Source of the DNA: Streptomyces sp. 378
Lineage (GTDB): Bacteria; Actinomycetota; Actinomycetes; Streptomycetales; Streptomycetaceae
Assembly: GCF_030124145.1 (NCBI RefSeq)
Contig: NZ_JASKMS010000008.1
Span: 62,001-126,000 of the forward strand
Direction of reading: 5' to 3'
Length of the DNA stretch: 64,000 nt
Position 1 is the stretch's first letter, and the number at the start of each line of letters is the position of its first letter. Under the pieces are notes generated by a model, which saw only the letters and a list, made by a program, of their open reading frames with translations, had not been told where the DNA came from and did not search any database. Below are positions 8,843 through 18,821 of this stretch, piece by piece. A program made the translations under genes and the position numbers.

Positions 8843-9611
8843 GCTCTGGGTTCTTTTCCTGCTGGCGGCCTGGGCCGTGGCCGGCACGGCGTGCACGCGT
8901 CTGTGCCTGGCCGCCGTGCGCGCCGCGGCCGTGGACACGGACACCGGCCGGGGGCGTGAACTCACGCTGTACGAGGCCGCGTTCCTCTCCGGCGGCCCCC
9001 GGCGGGTCGCCGACGTCACCCTGGTCGCCATGGCTCGCCAGCGCCGTCTGCTCCTCGCCCACACCGGCTGGGCCACGGTCGTCGACCCACGGGGGCGGGA
9101 CGAGATGGAGCGGTCGGTGATAGGGGCCATCGGCCCCGAGGGGCAGTCCCGCATCGCGCCGGTGCGGGCCACGGCCGCTACGGCGGACGCGGTGCGCGGA
9201 ATCGCCGAAGGGCTGGTGCGGGCGGGGCTCGCGGTGCCGGACAGCGCCCGCACCACCGTCGCGAGCGCCGTCCGGCGGGTGCGCGGGGCAGCCGCCGCCG
9301 TCCTCGGACTGGGCGTGGCCGCACTGCTGACACCCGCCCCGCCGGATATGCCGCGGCACCTGGTCGCCCTGTGGTTCGCGCTGCCGCTCGCCCTGACCCT
9401 GAGCTGCCTGGCCGTCGCGCGGGTCGAGATCCACCCCTACTCGCGCTGGGCCTCCCCGGCCGGTCAGCGGCTGCTCGGCGCGCTGACCCGGACCGCGGAC
9501 GGCGCCGCCGACGACCGTACGTACCTCACCTCGGTGGCCGTACGCGGCGTCCGCGCGATCGGCGAACCGGACCTGCGGGCCGCGTTCACGCACCGCGAGT
9601 CGCACGACTGA
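8841..9611 (+). CDS. TIGR04222-domain membrane protein
   Basis: A 256-residue protein with an N-terminal membrane helix (MLWVLFLLAAWAVAGTACTRL), the TIGR04222 core (LYEAAFLSGGPRRVADVTLVAM, then a conserved L/R-rich region), and two more helices (AAAAVLGLGVAALLTPA and LVALWFALPLALTLSCLAV). Many members of this family end in a Gly/Cys-rich tail; this one ends in HRESHD and has none. The function is unknown. The start is uncertain: an ATG at 8805 with GAGG one base before it is the alternative. It directly follows the DUF692 gene on the same strand, so a shared role is likely. Confidence 0.78.
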   Translation: MLWVLFLLAAWAVAGTACTRLCLAAVRAAAVDTDTGRGRELTLYEAAFLSGGPRRVADVTLVAMARQRRLLLAHTGWATVVDPRGRDEMERSVIGAIGPEGQSRIAPVRATAATADAVRGIAEGLVRAGLAVPDSARTTVASAVRRVRGAAAAVLGLGVAALLTPAPPDMPRHLVALWFALPLALTLSCLAVARVEIHPYSRWASPAGQRLLGALTRTADGAADDRTYLTSVAVRGVRAIGEPDLRAAFTHRESHD

Positions 9612-9726
9612 CCGACCGGGGGCGCACACGGGGCATTGGGCCCGACACCGGCGGACAGTGCTTGCCTTCCCGCCGCTCCGAACGAAACATCCCTCTCGTC
9701 GCCACCGTGCACCGAAGGGATACGCG

Positions 9727-11328
9727 ATGAGAGCCGCCCTCGTCTGCTCGGCCGCCGGGTCCTTGCTGCTGAGCACCCTCACCGCGGCCCCGGCCACCGA
9801 GGACCGGACGGGGGCGGCCGAGATGCGGGGCACCGCCGTGGCCGCCGCCCGCGCGAAGGCGGCCGGTGTCGACTTCGGCCCGTGCCCCGACGCGCAGGAC
9901 CTGCCCGGCAGCATGCAGTGCGGCACGGTGAGCGTCCCGCTGGACTACGCCCGCCCGGACGGCGAGCGGATCGAACTCTCCGTCAGCAGGGCCCGTGCCA
10001 CACGGAAGGACCCGCACCACGGCACGCACACGGTCCGCAGGCAGGGCGCCCTGCTCCACAACCCGGGCGGGCCGGGCGCCACCGGCCTGTACTTCCCGCT
10101 CATCGGCCTGCTCCCCGAGTGGAAGCGGATCGCGGCCGCCTATGACCTCGTCGGCTACGCCCCGCGCGGGGTCGGCTCTTCGGCGCCGCTGTCGTGCGAG
10201 GACCCGAAGCAGTTCCTCAAGGGGCCCTCGCAGGCGCCGACGCACCCCTCGGAGTCGTACAAGCGGGAGCGCGTCGCGCAGGCGAAGGCGTACGCGCGCG
10301 GCTGCGCCGAGCGGTCCGGCGACGCCCTGCGGCACTACCACTCACTGAACAACGCCCGGGACCTCGACGTGCTGCGCGCCGCGCTCGGCGAGGAACGGCT
10401 GACGTTCATGGGCTCCTCGTACGGCACCTATTTCGGTGCCCTGTACGCGACGCTGTTCCCGGCGCACGTACGGCGGATGGTGTTCGACTCGGTGGTCCAC
10501 CCCGGCCCGGCGCGGATCTGGTACCGCAACAGCCTCGTCCAGTCGGCGGCGTTCGAGCGTCGCTGGGCGGACTTCCGGGCGTGGATCGCCCGGCACGACG
10601 ACGTGTACGGGCTGGGCGGGACGGCTCGGGAGGTGCTGCGCGGCTACGAGCGGGCGAGCGCGAGGCTGGCCGCCGAGCCGGCGGGCGGGAAGGTCGGACC
10701 GGGTCAGCTGCAGGGCGCGTTCCTCCAGGCCGGGTACTACGACGACCAGTGGCCGCACCGCGCGCACGCGCTCTCCGCCTATCTCAAGGGCGATGCGAAG
10801 CCGCTGGTCGAGCAGATGGAGCAACACCCGCAGGCAGCCGCCGAGGCGGAGAACTCGCGCGCGGTCTACCTGGCCGTCGAGTGCAACGACGCTCCCTGGC
10901 CCACCGACTTCAGGGTGTGGGACCGGGACAACACCCGGCTCGCGCGGGTGGCGCCCTTCGAGACCTGGCACAACGTGTGGACGAACCTGCCGTGCGCGTA
11001 CTGGCGGGCACCCCGGCAGCAGCCGCTCGATGTGGCGGCCGGGCCGGGCGAACTGCCCCCGACGCTGATCCTGGCCGCCGAGCGGGACGCCGCCACGCCC
11101 TACGACGGCGCCCTCGAACTCCACGACCGCCTCGCGGGTTCGGTCCTGGTGACGGAGCGGGACGCCGGCGCCCACGGCCTGGCCGGCGGCCCGAACGCCT
11201 GCGTCAACGGGCACATGGAGGCGTATCTGCTCGAGGGCCGGCTGCCGGGACGGCGCGCGGAGTGCGCCCCGCACGCCGAGCCGAAGCCGACGGCCCCGGA
11301 CCGCAGGGCCGTCGGGCGCAGCCGCTGA
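9727..11328 (+). CDS. Secreted alpha/beta hydrolase (S33/TAP-like peptidase)
   Basis: A 533-residue exported enzyme related to Streptomyces tripeptidyl aminopeptidases. It has a signal peptide (MRAALVCSAAGSLLLSTLTAAPA), an oxyanion-side HNPGGPGATG motif and the nucleophile elbow GSSYGTYFG. The catalytic Asp lies in AERDAATPYDG and the His in DAGAHGL within the C-terminal TAP-like domain. This family removes short peptides from protein N-termini, but the true substrate is unproven. Its TGA stop directly abuts the stop of the convergent hemQ gene, forming TGATCA. Confidence 0.85.
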   Translation: MRAALVCSAAGSLLLSTLTAAPATEDRTGAAEMRGTAVAAARAKAAGVDFGPCPDAQDLPGSMQCGTVSVPLDYARPDGERIELSVSRARATRKDPHHGTHTVRRQGALLHNPGGPGATGLYFPLIGLLPEWKRIAAAYDLVGYAPRGVGSSAPLSCEDPKQFLKGPSQAPTHPSESYKRERVAQAKAYARGCAERSGDALRHYHSLNNARDLDVLRAALGEERLTFMGSSYGTYFGALYATLFPAHVRRMVFDSVVHPGPARIWYRNSLVQSAAFERRWADFRAWIARHDDVYGLGGTAREVLRGYERASARLAAEPAGGKVGPGQLQGAFLQAGYYDDQWPHRAHALSAYLKGDAKPLVEQMEQHPQAAAEAENSRAVYLAVECNDAPWPTDFRVWDRDNTRLARVAPFETWHNVWTNLPCAYWRAPRQQPLDVAAGPGELPPTLILAAERDAATPYDGALELHDRLAGSVLVTERDAGAHGLAGGPNACVNGHMEAYLLEGRLPGRRAECAPHAEPKPTAPDRRAVGRSR

Positions 11329-12072
11329 TCAGGCCAGACCGGCGACCAGCTCGGCGATGTCCTTGCGGCGGCCCGTGTAGAACGGCACCTCCTCGCGGAC
11401 GTGCATACGGGCCTCTGAGGCGCGCAGGTGACGCATGAGGTCGACGATGCGGTACAGCTCGTCGGCCTCGAAGGCGAGGATCCACTCGTAGTCGCCGAGG
11501 GAGAACGAGGCGACGGTGTTGGCGCGGACGTCCGGGTAGCCGCGGGCCATCTTGCCGTGGTCGGCCAGCATGCGGCGGCGGTCCTCGTCGGGCAGCAGGT
11601 ACCAGTCGTAGGAGCGCACGAAGGGGTAGACGCTCACGTAGTCGCGGGGCGTCTCGTCGGCGAGGAACGCCGGGATGTGCGCGCGGTTGAACTCGGCGGG
11701 GCGGTGCAGCGCCATGTTCGACCAGACGGGCTCCAGGGCGCGGCCCAGCTTCGTACGGCGGAAGAGGTTGTACGCCTCCTGCAACGCGTCGCTGGTCTCC
11801 GCGTGCCACCAGATCATGAGGTCGGCGTCGGCGCGCAGACCCGACACGTCGTAGGTGCCGCGGATCGTCACGTCCTTGGCGGCGAGCTGGTCGAACAGCT
11901 CCTGGACCTCGTCGGCGTACCCGGCGCGGTCCTCGGGGAGGACGTCCTTCAGCTTGAAGACGGACCAGAGCGTGTAGCGGATGACCTCGTTGAGGTCCTT
12001 GGCCAGCTTGCCCTTGTTCGGGATGCGCTCGGGCGCGGTGCTGGAGGCCGGGGTGGAGGCGTCGTCACTCAT
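11329..12072 (-). CDS. hemQ: Coproheme decarboxylase HemQ (chlorite-dismutase family)
   Basis: A 247-residue cytoplasmic enzyme of the last step of the coproporphyrin-dependent heme pathway, converting coproheme to heme b with peroxide. It has the hallmark [14 protein letters not shown] start of the ferredoxin-like fold, [20 protein letters not shown], and the strongly conserved [17 protein letters not shown] block. [20 protein letters not shown], which carries the heme-side residues, follows. The start at MSDD fits homologs; an ATG 9 bp upstream overlaps the hemY stop as ATGA, so the two genes are translationally linked in either case. Confidence 0.93.
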   Translation of the reverse strand: MSDDASTPASSTAPERIPNKGKLAKDLNEVIRYTLWSVFKLKDVLPEDRAGYADEVQELFDQLAAKDVTIRGTYDVSGLRADADLMIWWHAETSDALQEAYNLFRRTKLGRALEPVWSNMALHRPAEFNRAHIPAFLADETPRDYVSVYPFVRSYDWYLLPDEDRRRMLADHGKMARGYPDVRANTVASFSLGDYEWILAFEADELYRIVDLMRHLRASEARMHVREEVPFYTGRRKDIAELVAGLA

Positions 12073-12077
12073 GCTCC

Positions 12078-13523
12078 TCATTCTCCCGCTCCGCCGTGCA
12101 GACTCTGCACCGGGTGGGCGGTGAGCTCCTGCACACCGCGCGGGTCACCGTGGATCCCGTCGACGGCGGCGTACGCACCGGCGATGCACGCCGGGATGCC
12201 GACGCCGTCGTACGCGGCGCCGCAGACGGCGAGGCCGGGGAGGCGGGCGATGTGCTCGCGGACGCGGGCCACGCGCGCGTGGTGGCCGACGGGGTACTGG
12301 GGCAGGCCGTCGTCCCAGCGGGTGACGAGGGCGGCGACGGGTGCGGCGTCGAGGCCGGTGGCGGCCTTCAGGTCGTGCCGGGAGACGTCGACGAGTTCGC
12401 TGTCGTCGCGCCCGAGGATCTGCGTCTCGCCGTGGCGTCCGACGGAGGTGCGCAGGACGACCAGGTCCGGGTTCTCGTCGGCGATCCAGCCCCACTTCTG
12501 CGAGGCGAACGTGGACGCCTTGATGGTGTGCCCGTCGACGGGCGGCACGAGGAAGCCGCTGCCGTCGGGGAGGGCCGCCCCGTCGCGGCGGTAGGCGAGG
12601 GTGACCAGGGCCATGGAGGCGTACTCGACACCGTCGAGCTCCGCGGCGGCGCCGGGGGCCTCGGCGCGCAGCAGCCGGGCGGCGACGGGGGCGGGGGCGG
12701 CGACGACCACGGCGTCCGCGAGCCACTCGCGCCCGGCGGAGGCGATGTGCCAGCGGCCCTCGGGGGTGCGACGCAGATCCGTCACCGGTGTCCGCGTGAG
12801 GATCTCGCCCCCGCGGGCCCTGACCGAGTCCGCCACCGCGAGGGGCAGGGTGCCGACGCCGCCCCGGATCCCCATGAAGACCGGGCCGGTCTGCCGGGCC
12901 GCGGCCGCCTTCGCCTGGAGCTCGCGGACCCCCGCCGTCAGGGAGGTGTGGCTGCGGGCCGCCTGGAAGAGCTGCGGGACGGCCGAGCGCATGGAGATGC
13001 GGTACGCGTCGCCCGCGTACACCCCGCCCAGCATGGGCTCCAGCAGGCGGTCGACGACCTCGCGGCCGAGGCGCTCCGCCACGTACTCCCCCACCGCCAC
13101 GTCGTCGCCGACCTCGGTGCGGGGCAGCTCGGCGTCCCGCTCGATGCGGGCGAGGCCCTCCTCGGACACCACCCCGGCCAGGGCGGACGCGGTGCCGGGC
13201 ACTCCCATCACATGCCCCTTGGGGAAGGGGCGCAGGGCGCCGCGGGTCCACAGTGAGGCCGTCGCGGTGGCCGGGGGCTGGAGGTTCTCGGCGAGGCCGA
13301 CCTCGCGCGCGAGTGCCACCGCCTCGGGGCGGCGGGCCAGCATCGACTCGGCGCCCAGGTCCACGCGCGCGCCCGCGATCTCCCCGGGAAGCAGCTTGCC
13401 GCCGACCCGGCCGGACGCCTCCAGCACGGTCACCCGCGCCCCGCGCTCCAGCAGCCGGTGTGCGGCGGCCAGCCCCGCGATGCCCGCCCCGATGACGACG
13501 ACCTGCCCTTGAACTTCGCGCAT
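12078..13523 (-). CDS. hemY: Coproporphyrinogen III / protoporphyrinogen oxidase HemY (CgoX)
   Basis: A 481-residue FAD enzyme that oxidises coproporphyrinogen III to coproporphyrin III in actinobacteria and firmicutes. It has the N-terminal FAD loop ([14 protein letters not shown]) with the following [10 protein letters not shown] motif. The C-terminal FAD-contacting block is [19 protein letters not shown] very proline-poor central substrate domain fills the middle. The gene lies upstream of hemQ in one operon, and hemE is about 3 kb away, so three heme steps are clustered here. Confidence 0.93.
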   Translation of the reverse strand: MREVQGQVVVIGAGIAGLAAAHRLLERGARVTVLEASGRVGGKLLPGEIAGARVDLGAESMLARRPEAVALAREVGLAENLQPPATATASLWTRGALRPFPKGHVMGVPGTASALAGVVSEEGLARIERDAELPRTEVGDDVAVGEYVAERLGREVVDRLLEPMLGGVYAGDAYRISMRSAVPQLFQAARSHTSLTAGVRELQAKAAAARQTGPVFMGIRGGVGTLPLAVADSVRARGGEILTRTPVTDLRRTPEGRWHIASAGREWLADAVVVAAPAPVAARLLRAEAPGAAAELDGVEYASMALVTLAYRRDGAALPDGSGFLVPPVDGHTIKASTFASQKWGWIADENPDLVVLRTSVGRHGETQILGRDDSELVDVSRHDLKAATGLDAAPVAALVTRWDDGLPQYPVGHHARVARVREHIARLPGLAVCGAAYDGVGIPACIAGAYAAVDGIHGDPRGVQELTAHPVQSLHGGAGE

Positions 13524-13680
13524 GCCCCCAGCCTCTCAGACCCCGCTGACACCGCCGCCGCGCCCCGGTGTCCGTCACGAGTCCCGACCGTGACCAAATC
13601 GGAACCGTCCCGGGCCAAACGGCCGACGCCGTCCGGGCGTCGAAGAAGCGTCAGCAGAATCGACCCCGGGGGATGCCCGC

Positions 13681-14676
13681 ATGCGCACACGACGATCCGC
13701 CCGCCGACCCGCCCCGGCTCTCGCCGCGCTCCTGTTGGCCGCGGCCCTCGCGCTCACCGGGTGCAGCGGCGGAGGAGAGGACTCCGCCGGCAGCAGCGCC
13801 GCCGACCGGGGAGTCGCCGCCCCGCAAGCGGACGACAAGGGCGGCGCGAAGGAGGCCGCTCCCGGCGGCGTCGGAAGCGGAGCCAGGGCGACCGCGCCGC
13901 CGAAGCTCCCCACGAGCCACATCATCCGCACGGCCTCGCTGACCGTGCGGGTCAAGGACGTCCCGAAGGCCCTGGAGCAGGCCCGCACCGGCACCGAGAA
14001 CGCGGGCGGCTACGTCGGCAACGAGACCACCACCCGGGACGCCGAGGGCCGCGAGCGCACCCAGGTCGTGCTGCGCGTGCCCGTCGAGAGGTACGACGGA
14101 GTCCTCGCCGAGCTGGAGGGCACCGGCAAGCTCCTCGACCGCAGCGCGAAGGCCGAGGACGTCACCGACCAGGTCGTGGACGTGGACAGCCGCATCAAGA
14201 CGCAGCGCGCCAGCGTGGCCCGGATCCGCGAGCTGATGGACCGGGCCGGCAAGCTCAGCGACGTGGTGACCCTGGAGGGCGAACTGAGCAGCCGCCAGGC
14301 CGACCTGGAGGCGCTGCTCGCCCGGCAGGAGTCCCTGAAGGACCGCACCAGTCTGGCCACCATCACCCTGTCGCTGTCCGAGACCCCGGTGAAGAAGGAG
14401 GCCAAGGAGGACGACGACCCTGGGTTCGTGGACGCGCTCGCGGGCGGCTGGAACGCCTTCGTGACGATGCTGCGCTGGCTCGCGGTGGCCTTCGGCGCCG
14501 TCCTGCCGTTCGCGGCGGTGGCCGCGCTGATCGTCCTGCTGTGGCTGCGGGTCGTACGCCCCCGCCTGTCGCGCCGCCCCGCGCCGGCGTCCGCGACGAC
14601 CGCCCCGGACCCGTTGCCGACGGCCCGTCCGGCGCCGGAGTCCACGCAGCCGCGAACCCCCGGCGAGCGGGACTGA
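13681..14676 (+). CDS. DUF4349 lipoprotein
   Basis: A 331-residue membrane-anchored protein. A signal peptide ends in the lipobox LTGC near residue 25, and a low-complexity Gly/Ala/Ser linker follows. The DUF4349 domain spans about residues 80-285 (IIRTASLTVRVKDVPKALEQ, QVVLRVPVERYDGVLAEL, VTDQVVDVDSRIKTQRASVARI) with a coiled-coil segment near EGELSSRQADLEALLARQ. A transmembrane helix lies near residue 265-290 and the tail is Pro-rich. Its function is unknown; it is probably a cell-envelope protein tied to the membrane at both ends. Confidence 0.85.
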   Translation: MRTRRSARRPAPALAALLLAAALALTGCSGGGEDSAGSSAADRGVAAPQADDKGGAKEAAPGGVGSGARATAPPKLPTSHIIRTASLTVRVKDVPKALEQARTGTENAGGYVGNETTTRDAEGRERTQVVLRVPVERYDGVLAELEGTGKLLDRSAKAEDVTDQVVDVDSRIKTQRASVARIRELMDRAGKLSDVVTLEGELSSRQADLEALLARQESLKDRTSLATITLSLSETPVKKEAKEDDDPGFVDALAGGWNAFVTMLRWLAVAFGAVLPFAAVAALIVLLWLRVVRPRLSRRPAPASATTAPDPLPTARPAPESTQPRTPGERD

Positions 14677-14703
14677 ACTGCCCTGCTCCCGTAGCGTGTC
14701 CGC

Positions 14704-16092
14704 ATGAACATGAGCCGCACACGGGAGCGACTGGTCGTCATCGGCGGCGACGCCGCGGGCATGTCCGCGGCGTCGCAGGCGCGCCGTCTGAAGGGCCCCG
14801 AGGAACTGGAGATCGTGGCGTTCGAACGGGGCCACTTCACGTCGTACTCGGCGTGCGGCATCCCCTACTGGGTCGGCGGCGACGTCACCGACCGGGACCG
14901 GCTCATCGCCCGCACCCCCGAGGAACACCGCGCGCGCGACATCGACCTGCGGCTGCGCACCGAGGTCACGGAACTCGACCTCGACGGGCGGCGGGTACGC
15001 GCGCGTGACGTCGACTCCGGCGAGGAGTCCTGGACGTCGTACGACAAGCTCGTGATCGCGACCGGCGCCCGGCCGATCCGGCCCGACATGCCCGGGGCCG
15101 ACGCGGCCGGGGTGCACGGCGTGCAGACGCTGGACGACGGCCAGGCCCTGCTCGACACGCTGGAACGCACGCGTGGCCGACGCGCGGTGGTCGTCGGGGC
15201 GGGCTACATCGGCGTGGAGATGGCCGAGGCGCTCATCAACCGCGGCTACGAGGTGACGGTCGTCAACCGCGGCAGCGAACCCATGTCGACCCTCGACCCG
15301 GACATGGGCTGCCTGGTGCACGAGGCCATGGAGGGCCTGGGCATCACGATGGTGAACGATGCCGAGGTCACCAAGATCCTGACCGACGACGACGCGGCCG
15401 TGCGGGCGGTGGTCACGCAGGACCGCGAGTTCCCGGCGGACGTCGTCGTGCTCGGTATCGGCGTCCGCCCCGAGACGACCCTCGCGAAGGCCGCAGGACT
15501 CCCCCTGGGCCCGCACGGCGGTCTCCTCACGGACCGCTCGATGCGGGTGCGCGGCCACGAGAACGTCTGGGCCGGCGGCGACTGCGTCGAGGTCCTGGAC
15601 CTGGTCTCCGGCCAGGAGCGGCACATCCCGCTCGGCACCCACGCCAACAAGCACGGCCAGATCATCGGCACCAACGTCGGCGGCGGGTACGCGACCTTCC
15701 CGGGCGTGGTCGGCACCGCGGTCAGCAAGGTCTGCGACCTGGAGATCGCCCGCACGGGCCTGCGCGAGAAGGACGCCCACCGCGCCGGGCTGCGCTTCCA
15801 CTCGGTGACCATCGAATCGACCAGCCGCGCGGGCTACTACCCGAACGCCTCCCCCATGACGGTCAAGATGCTCGCCGAGCACCGCACGGGCCGCCTCCTC
15901 GGCGTGCAGATCGTCGGCCGGGAGGGCGCGGGCAAGCGGGTCGACATCGCGGCGGTCGCCCTGACCGCGGGAATGACGGCGGAACAGATGACCATGCTGG
16001 ACCTCGGATACGCCCCGCCGTTCTCCCCGGTCTGGGACCCGGTCCTGGTAGCGGCCCGCAAGGCGGCGGCAAAGGTGCGCAGTTCGGCATAA
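14704..16092 (+). CDS. CoA-disulfide-reductase-like FAD/NAD(P) oxidoreductase
   Basis: A 462-residue flavoprotein. The FAD loop is VVIGGDAAGMSAA, and the redox Cys lies in SYSACGIPYWVGG, the position used by CoA-disulfide reductases and NADH oxidases. The NAD(P) loop is VVVGAGYIGVEMAEAL, and the C-terminal dimer domain follows from about residue 330. A DTGGDC-like FAD motif appears as AGGDC. The family reduces CoA disulfide, polysulfide or O2; the substrate cannot be chosen from sequence. It begins 27 bp after the DUF4349 gene, so cotranscription is possible. Confidence 0.87.
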   Translation: MNMSRTRERLVVIGGDAAGMSAASQARRLKGPEELEIVAFERGHFTSYSACGIPYWVGGDVTDRDRLIARTPEEHRARDIDLRLRTEVTELDLDGRRVRARDVDSGEESWTSYDKLVIATGARPIRPDMPGADAAGVHGVQTLDDGQALLDTLERTRGRRAVVVGAGYIGVEMAEALINRGYEVTVVNRGSEPMSTLDPDMGCLVHEAMEGLGITMVNDAEVTKILTDDDAAVRAVVTQDREFPADVVVLGIGVRPETTLAKAAGLPLGPHGGLLTDRSMRVRGHENVWAGGDCVEVLDLVSGQERHIPLGTHANKHGQIIGTNVGGGYATFPGVVGTAVSKVCDLEIARTGLREKDAHRAGLRFHSVTIESTSRAGYYPNASPMTVKMLAEHRTGRLLGVQIVGREGAGKRVDIAAVALTAGMTAEQMTMLDLGYAPPFSPVWDPVLVAARKAAAKVRSSA

Positions 16093-16109
16093 GGGACGGT
16101 AGGGCTGGA

Positions 16110-16181
16110 GGGGCGCGGGCCGTGGCGATGTGCGGCTCCGCCGCGTGGGCGCGACCAGCCACGACAAACCCGCACCCGGCG
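16110..16181. repeat. Streptomyces dispersed intergenic repeat
   Basis: A stretch between convergent genes containing GGGGCGCGGG, a small GCGGC-TCC-GCCGC hairpin and GCGCGACCAGCCACGAC. This resembles a palindromic repeat scattered in many Streptomyces intergenic regions. The match is from memory and no other copy is seen in this window. Confidence 0.5.
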
Positions 16182-16209
16182 GCGAACCCGCACCCCTACG
16201 GCCAAGCGC

Positions 16210-16539
16210 CTACGCAGTCCCTGCCGTCCCATTGATCCGGTCGATCGCCTGGCGCGCCTGCTCCGCCGGCGGCCGGGACGGCAGGGAGGACACCGACGCC
16301 GAAGCCGTCACCGCCGGCGGCTGCTCCCCGGCCGGCTTCGCGTGCGAGGCCACCCGGGTCGACCGCAACCGGTGGCTCACCGCCTCCTCCAGTGTCACGG
16401 GCCGCCGCAACTGGGTGGCCAGCCGCCCGGCGTCCTGGCCGAGGCGGGCCACGTCCTCCCAGGGCAGCCGCACCACCAGCGTCAGCTCCGCCTCGCCGTC
16501 GGGCAGCGCGTGCATCGCGGGGGTAACTCGGTCGTTCAT
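16210..16539 (-). CDS. Conserved small hypothetical protein next to hemE
   Basis: A 109-residue soluble protein with an ordered N-terminal half (AELTLVVRLPWEDVARLGQDAGRLATQLRRPVTLEEAVSHRL) and a Ser/Pro-rich disordered C-terminal half. A short helical end (AEQARQAIDRINGT) closes it. The start is set by an AGGAA motif 6 nt before the ATG; an upstream in-frame extension is Arg-rich and unlikely. No function is recognised. It is 115 bp downstream of the hemE start side and on the same strand. Confidence 0.6.
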   Translation of the reverse strand: MNDRVTPAMHALPDGEAELTLVVRLPWEDVARLGQDAGRLATQLRRPVTLEEAVSHRLRSTRVASHAKPAGEQPPAVTASASVSSLPSRPPAEQARQAIDRINGTAGTA

Positions 16540-16654
16540 CGCCTGTTCCTCACGTCGGCCCCGCGACCCGCCTTCCCCGCGCCGCGAGCGGTTGCCGACA
16601 CATACGCACGCCCGTGCGGCCGCGTTCACCGGTCCGGCCGATCGGGTTTTCGGC

Positions 16655-17722
16655 TCAGCGCAGGGTCCGCGTGTGCACGTGCTCCACGAGCCGGGTCAGC
16701 GCGTCCGGGTCCGTGGACGGCATGACGCCGTGGCCGAGGTTGAAGATGTGCCCGTCGAGGTCCTTCGCCGCATCCAGGACGTCGAGGGTCTTGGCCTCGA
16801 CGGCCTCCGTCGGGGCGAACAGCACGGTCGGGTCGAGGTTGCCCTGGAGTGCCTTGCCGGGGCCGACCCGGCGGGCGGCCTCGTCCATCGGGACCCGCCA
16901 GTCGACGCCGACGACGTCCGCGCCGGCCTCGCTCATGAGACCCAGCAGCTCGCCGGTGCCGACGCCGAAGTGGATGCGCGGCACGCCGTAGCCGGCCACG
17001 GCCTCGAAGACCTTCGCCGACGCGGGCAGCACGGAGCGGCGGTAGTCGACGGGGGCGAGCGCTCCGGCCCAGGAGTCGAACAGCTGGACCGCCGAGGCGC
17101 CCGCCTCGATCTGCACCTTCAGGAACGCGGCGGTGATGTCCGCGAGGCGATCGAGCAGGTCGGCCCACAGCTCGGGGTCGCCGTACATCATCGCCTTGGC
17201 GTTCTCGTAGGTGCGGGACGGGCCGCCCTCGACGAGGTAGCTGGCGAGGGTGAAGGGGGCGCCGGCGAAGCCGATGAGGGGGGTGGCGCCGAGCTCACGG
17301 GTGAGCATGCCGATGGCCTCGGTGACGTAGGAGACGTCCTCGGGGGCCAGGTCGCGCAGCTGCGCGAGGTCCGCGCGGGTGCGGATCGGGTGCTCGACGA
17401 CCGGGCCGACGCCGGGCTTGATGTCGAGGTCGATGCCGATGGCCTTGAGCGGGACGACGATGTCGCTGAAGTAGATCGCCGCGTCGACGCCGTGCCGGCG
17501 CACCGGCTGGAGGGTGATCTCGGTGACCAGTTCGGGCCGCATGCAGGACTCGAGCATGCCGATGCCCTCGCGCACCTTGCGGTACTCCGGCAGTGAGCGC
17601 CCGGCCTGCCGCATGAACCACACCGGTGTGTGCGGCACGGGCTCGCGCCGGCAGGCCTTGAGGAAGGCGGATGCGTACGGGGCGGACGGCTGCTGGGCCC
17701 GAGGGGCGTGGTTGGCACTCAC
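16655..17722 (-). CDS. hemE: Uroporphyrinogen decarboxylase
   Basis: A 355-residue cytoplasmic enzyme that removes the four acetate carboxyls of uroporphyrinogen III to give coproporphyrinogen III. Signature sequences are [17 protein letters not shown] near the N-terminus and [15 protein letters not shown], which holds the substrate-binding Asp. [22 protein letters not shown] and the C-terminal FNLGHGV complete the set. The GTG start sits 102 bp from the divergent DUF3000 gene. Together with hemQ and hemY it covers three steps of the coproporphyrin-dependent heme route. Confidence 0.96.
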   Translation of the reverse strand: MSANHAPRAQQPSAPYASAFLKACRREPVPHTPVWFMRQAGRSLPEYRKVREGIGMLESCMRPELVTEITLQPVRRHGVDAAIYFSDIVVPLKAIGIDLDIKPGVGPVVEHPIRTRADLAQLRDLAPEDVSYVTEAIGMLTRELGATPLIGFAGAPFTLASYLVEGGPSRTYENAKAMMYGDPELWADLLDRLADITAAFLKVQIEAGASAVQLFDSWAGALAPVDYRRSVLPASAKVFEAVAGYGVPRIHFGVGTGELLGLMSEAGADVVGVDWRVPMDEAARRVGPGKALQGNLDPTVLFAPTEAVEAKTLDVLDAAKDLDGHIFNLGHGVMPSTDPDALTRLVEHVHTRTLR

Positions 17723-17824
17723 GGGGCCAAGTTTCGCACGCTGCCGTACCGCGCGATTCAGCCCCTGGACGGGCGCGGGGTGTCTAGCCCGGCACCCGGG
17801 CTCCGGTCCCCGTAATCTTCCCGC

Positions 17825-18499
17825 ATGGCTGCGGCTCAGGGACGACTGTCGGACGGCGCTGGCGGAATGGACGAAGCGAAGGACACCGAGAACGACCGGC
17901 GGGAGGCGGACTCCGCCCCGCTCCCCTTCCGGGCCGCCGTCGACGCGCTGAGGGCGGCGCGGCTGCGGCCCCAGATCGAGGTCGAGCCGACGCCCCCGCC
18001 GAAGCGGCTCGCCCCCTACTCCTACGCGCTGGAGGCCGCGGTCGTCGACGGCGACCAGGACCTGGCCGACGGCCGCCTGGTGCTGCTGCACGACCCGGCC
18101 GGGCACGATGCCTGGCGGGGCACGTTCCGGCTGGTGACGCTGGTGCGCGCGGAGCTGGAGCCGGAGATGGCGGCGGATCCGCTGCTGCCGGAGGTGTGCT
18201 GGTCCTGGCTGACCGGCGCGCTCCAGACGCGCGGACTGACGTACGGGGAGCCGAGCGGCACGGTCACGCGCGCCAGCTCCCACTACTTCGGCGGGTTGTC
18301 CGCGCGGCCGGCCGCCTCGCAGATCGAGATCCGTGCGTCGTGGACGCCGCGCGAGGGCCTGGGCGGGGTTCCGGACACGGCCGCCCATCTCGCGTCCTGG
18401 TGCGATCTGCTCGCCCAGATCGCCGGGCTGCCCCCGGCCGGGCCCGGGGACGCGTCGATCGTGACGCTGCCCCAGCGGCGAGGGTCACAGTCCCGCTGA
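17825..18499 (+). CDS. DUF3000 protein
   Basis: A 224-residue protein of the actinobacterial DUF3000 family. After a 35-residue acidic leader, the conserved core runs from [21 protein letters not shown] through [14 protein letters not shown] and [22 protein letters not shown] to the C-terminal [16 protein letters not shown]. The function is unknown. It is divergent from hemE and followed by a strong hairpin. The same neighbourhood, next to hemE and whiI, is recalled from other streptomycetes. Confidence 0.85.
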   Translation: MAAAQGRLSDGAGGMDEAKDTENDRREADSAPLPFRAAVDALRAARLRPQIEVEPTPPPKRLAPYSYALEAAVVDGDQDLADGRLVLLHDPAGHDAWRGTFRLVTLVRAELEPEMAADPLLPEVCWSWLTGALQTRGLTYGEPSGTVTRASSHYFGGLSARPAASQIEIRASWTPREGLGGVPDTAAHLASWCDLLAQIAGLPPAGPGDASIVTLPQRRGSQSR

Positions 18500-18507
18500 T
18501 CCACCCC

Positions 18508-18546
18508 TGACCGCCCCGCACTGATCGATCTTGTGCGGGGCGGTCA
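18508..18546. terminator. Strong hairpin terminator after DUF3000
   Basis: A 14-bp perfect stem (TGACCGCCCCGCAC with its complement) and an 11-nt loop begin 8 bp after the DUF3000 stop. This is the strongest hairpin in this part of the window and should isolate DUF3000 from whiI. Confidence 0.8.
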
Positions 18547-18821
18547 ACCATGTCGTGCCGACGATCACACCTGCGTCCCCCTCTTGGCCGAATCACTTTG
18601 TCGATACGGCCACTTTCGACCGCGTAGCGACGCAGAGCGAAACCGTTCGACCTTCGAATGATCGACCGCGTGTCCGAATTGCACGGATTGTTATCACCGA
18701 ATCGTGATCATTCTCTAAAGGCGGACGGGTTCGGTGCCGAAGACGACTGTGACCTTGAAAGCACGGTTCGTCCCGGCTTCACCCCCACGAGCCGGCCCCG
18801 TCCCGCACCCCAGGAGGCCTG
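18547..18821 (+). promoter_or_regulatory. whiI upstream region
   Basis: About 275 bp, less GC-rich than its surroundings, leading to an AGGAGG site 6 nt before the GTG of whiI. It includes AT-rich patches (GATTGTTATCACCGAATCGTGATCATTC), here noted by position 18,690-18,717, with ATCACCGAATCGTGAT forming an interrupted inverted repeat. No promoter box can be named with confidence, but developmental control is expected here. Confidence 0.4.
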
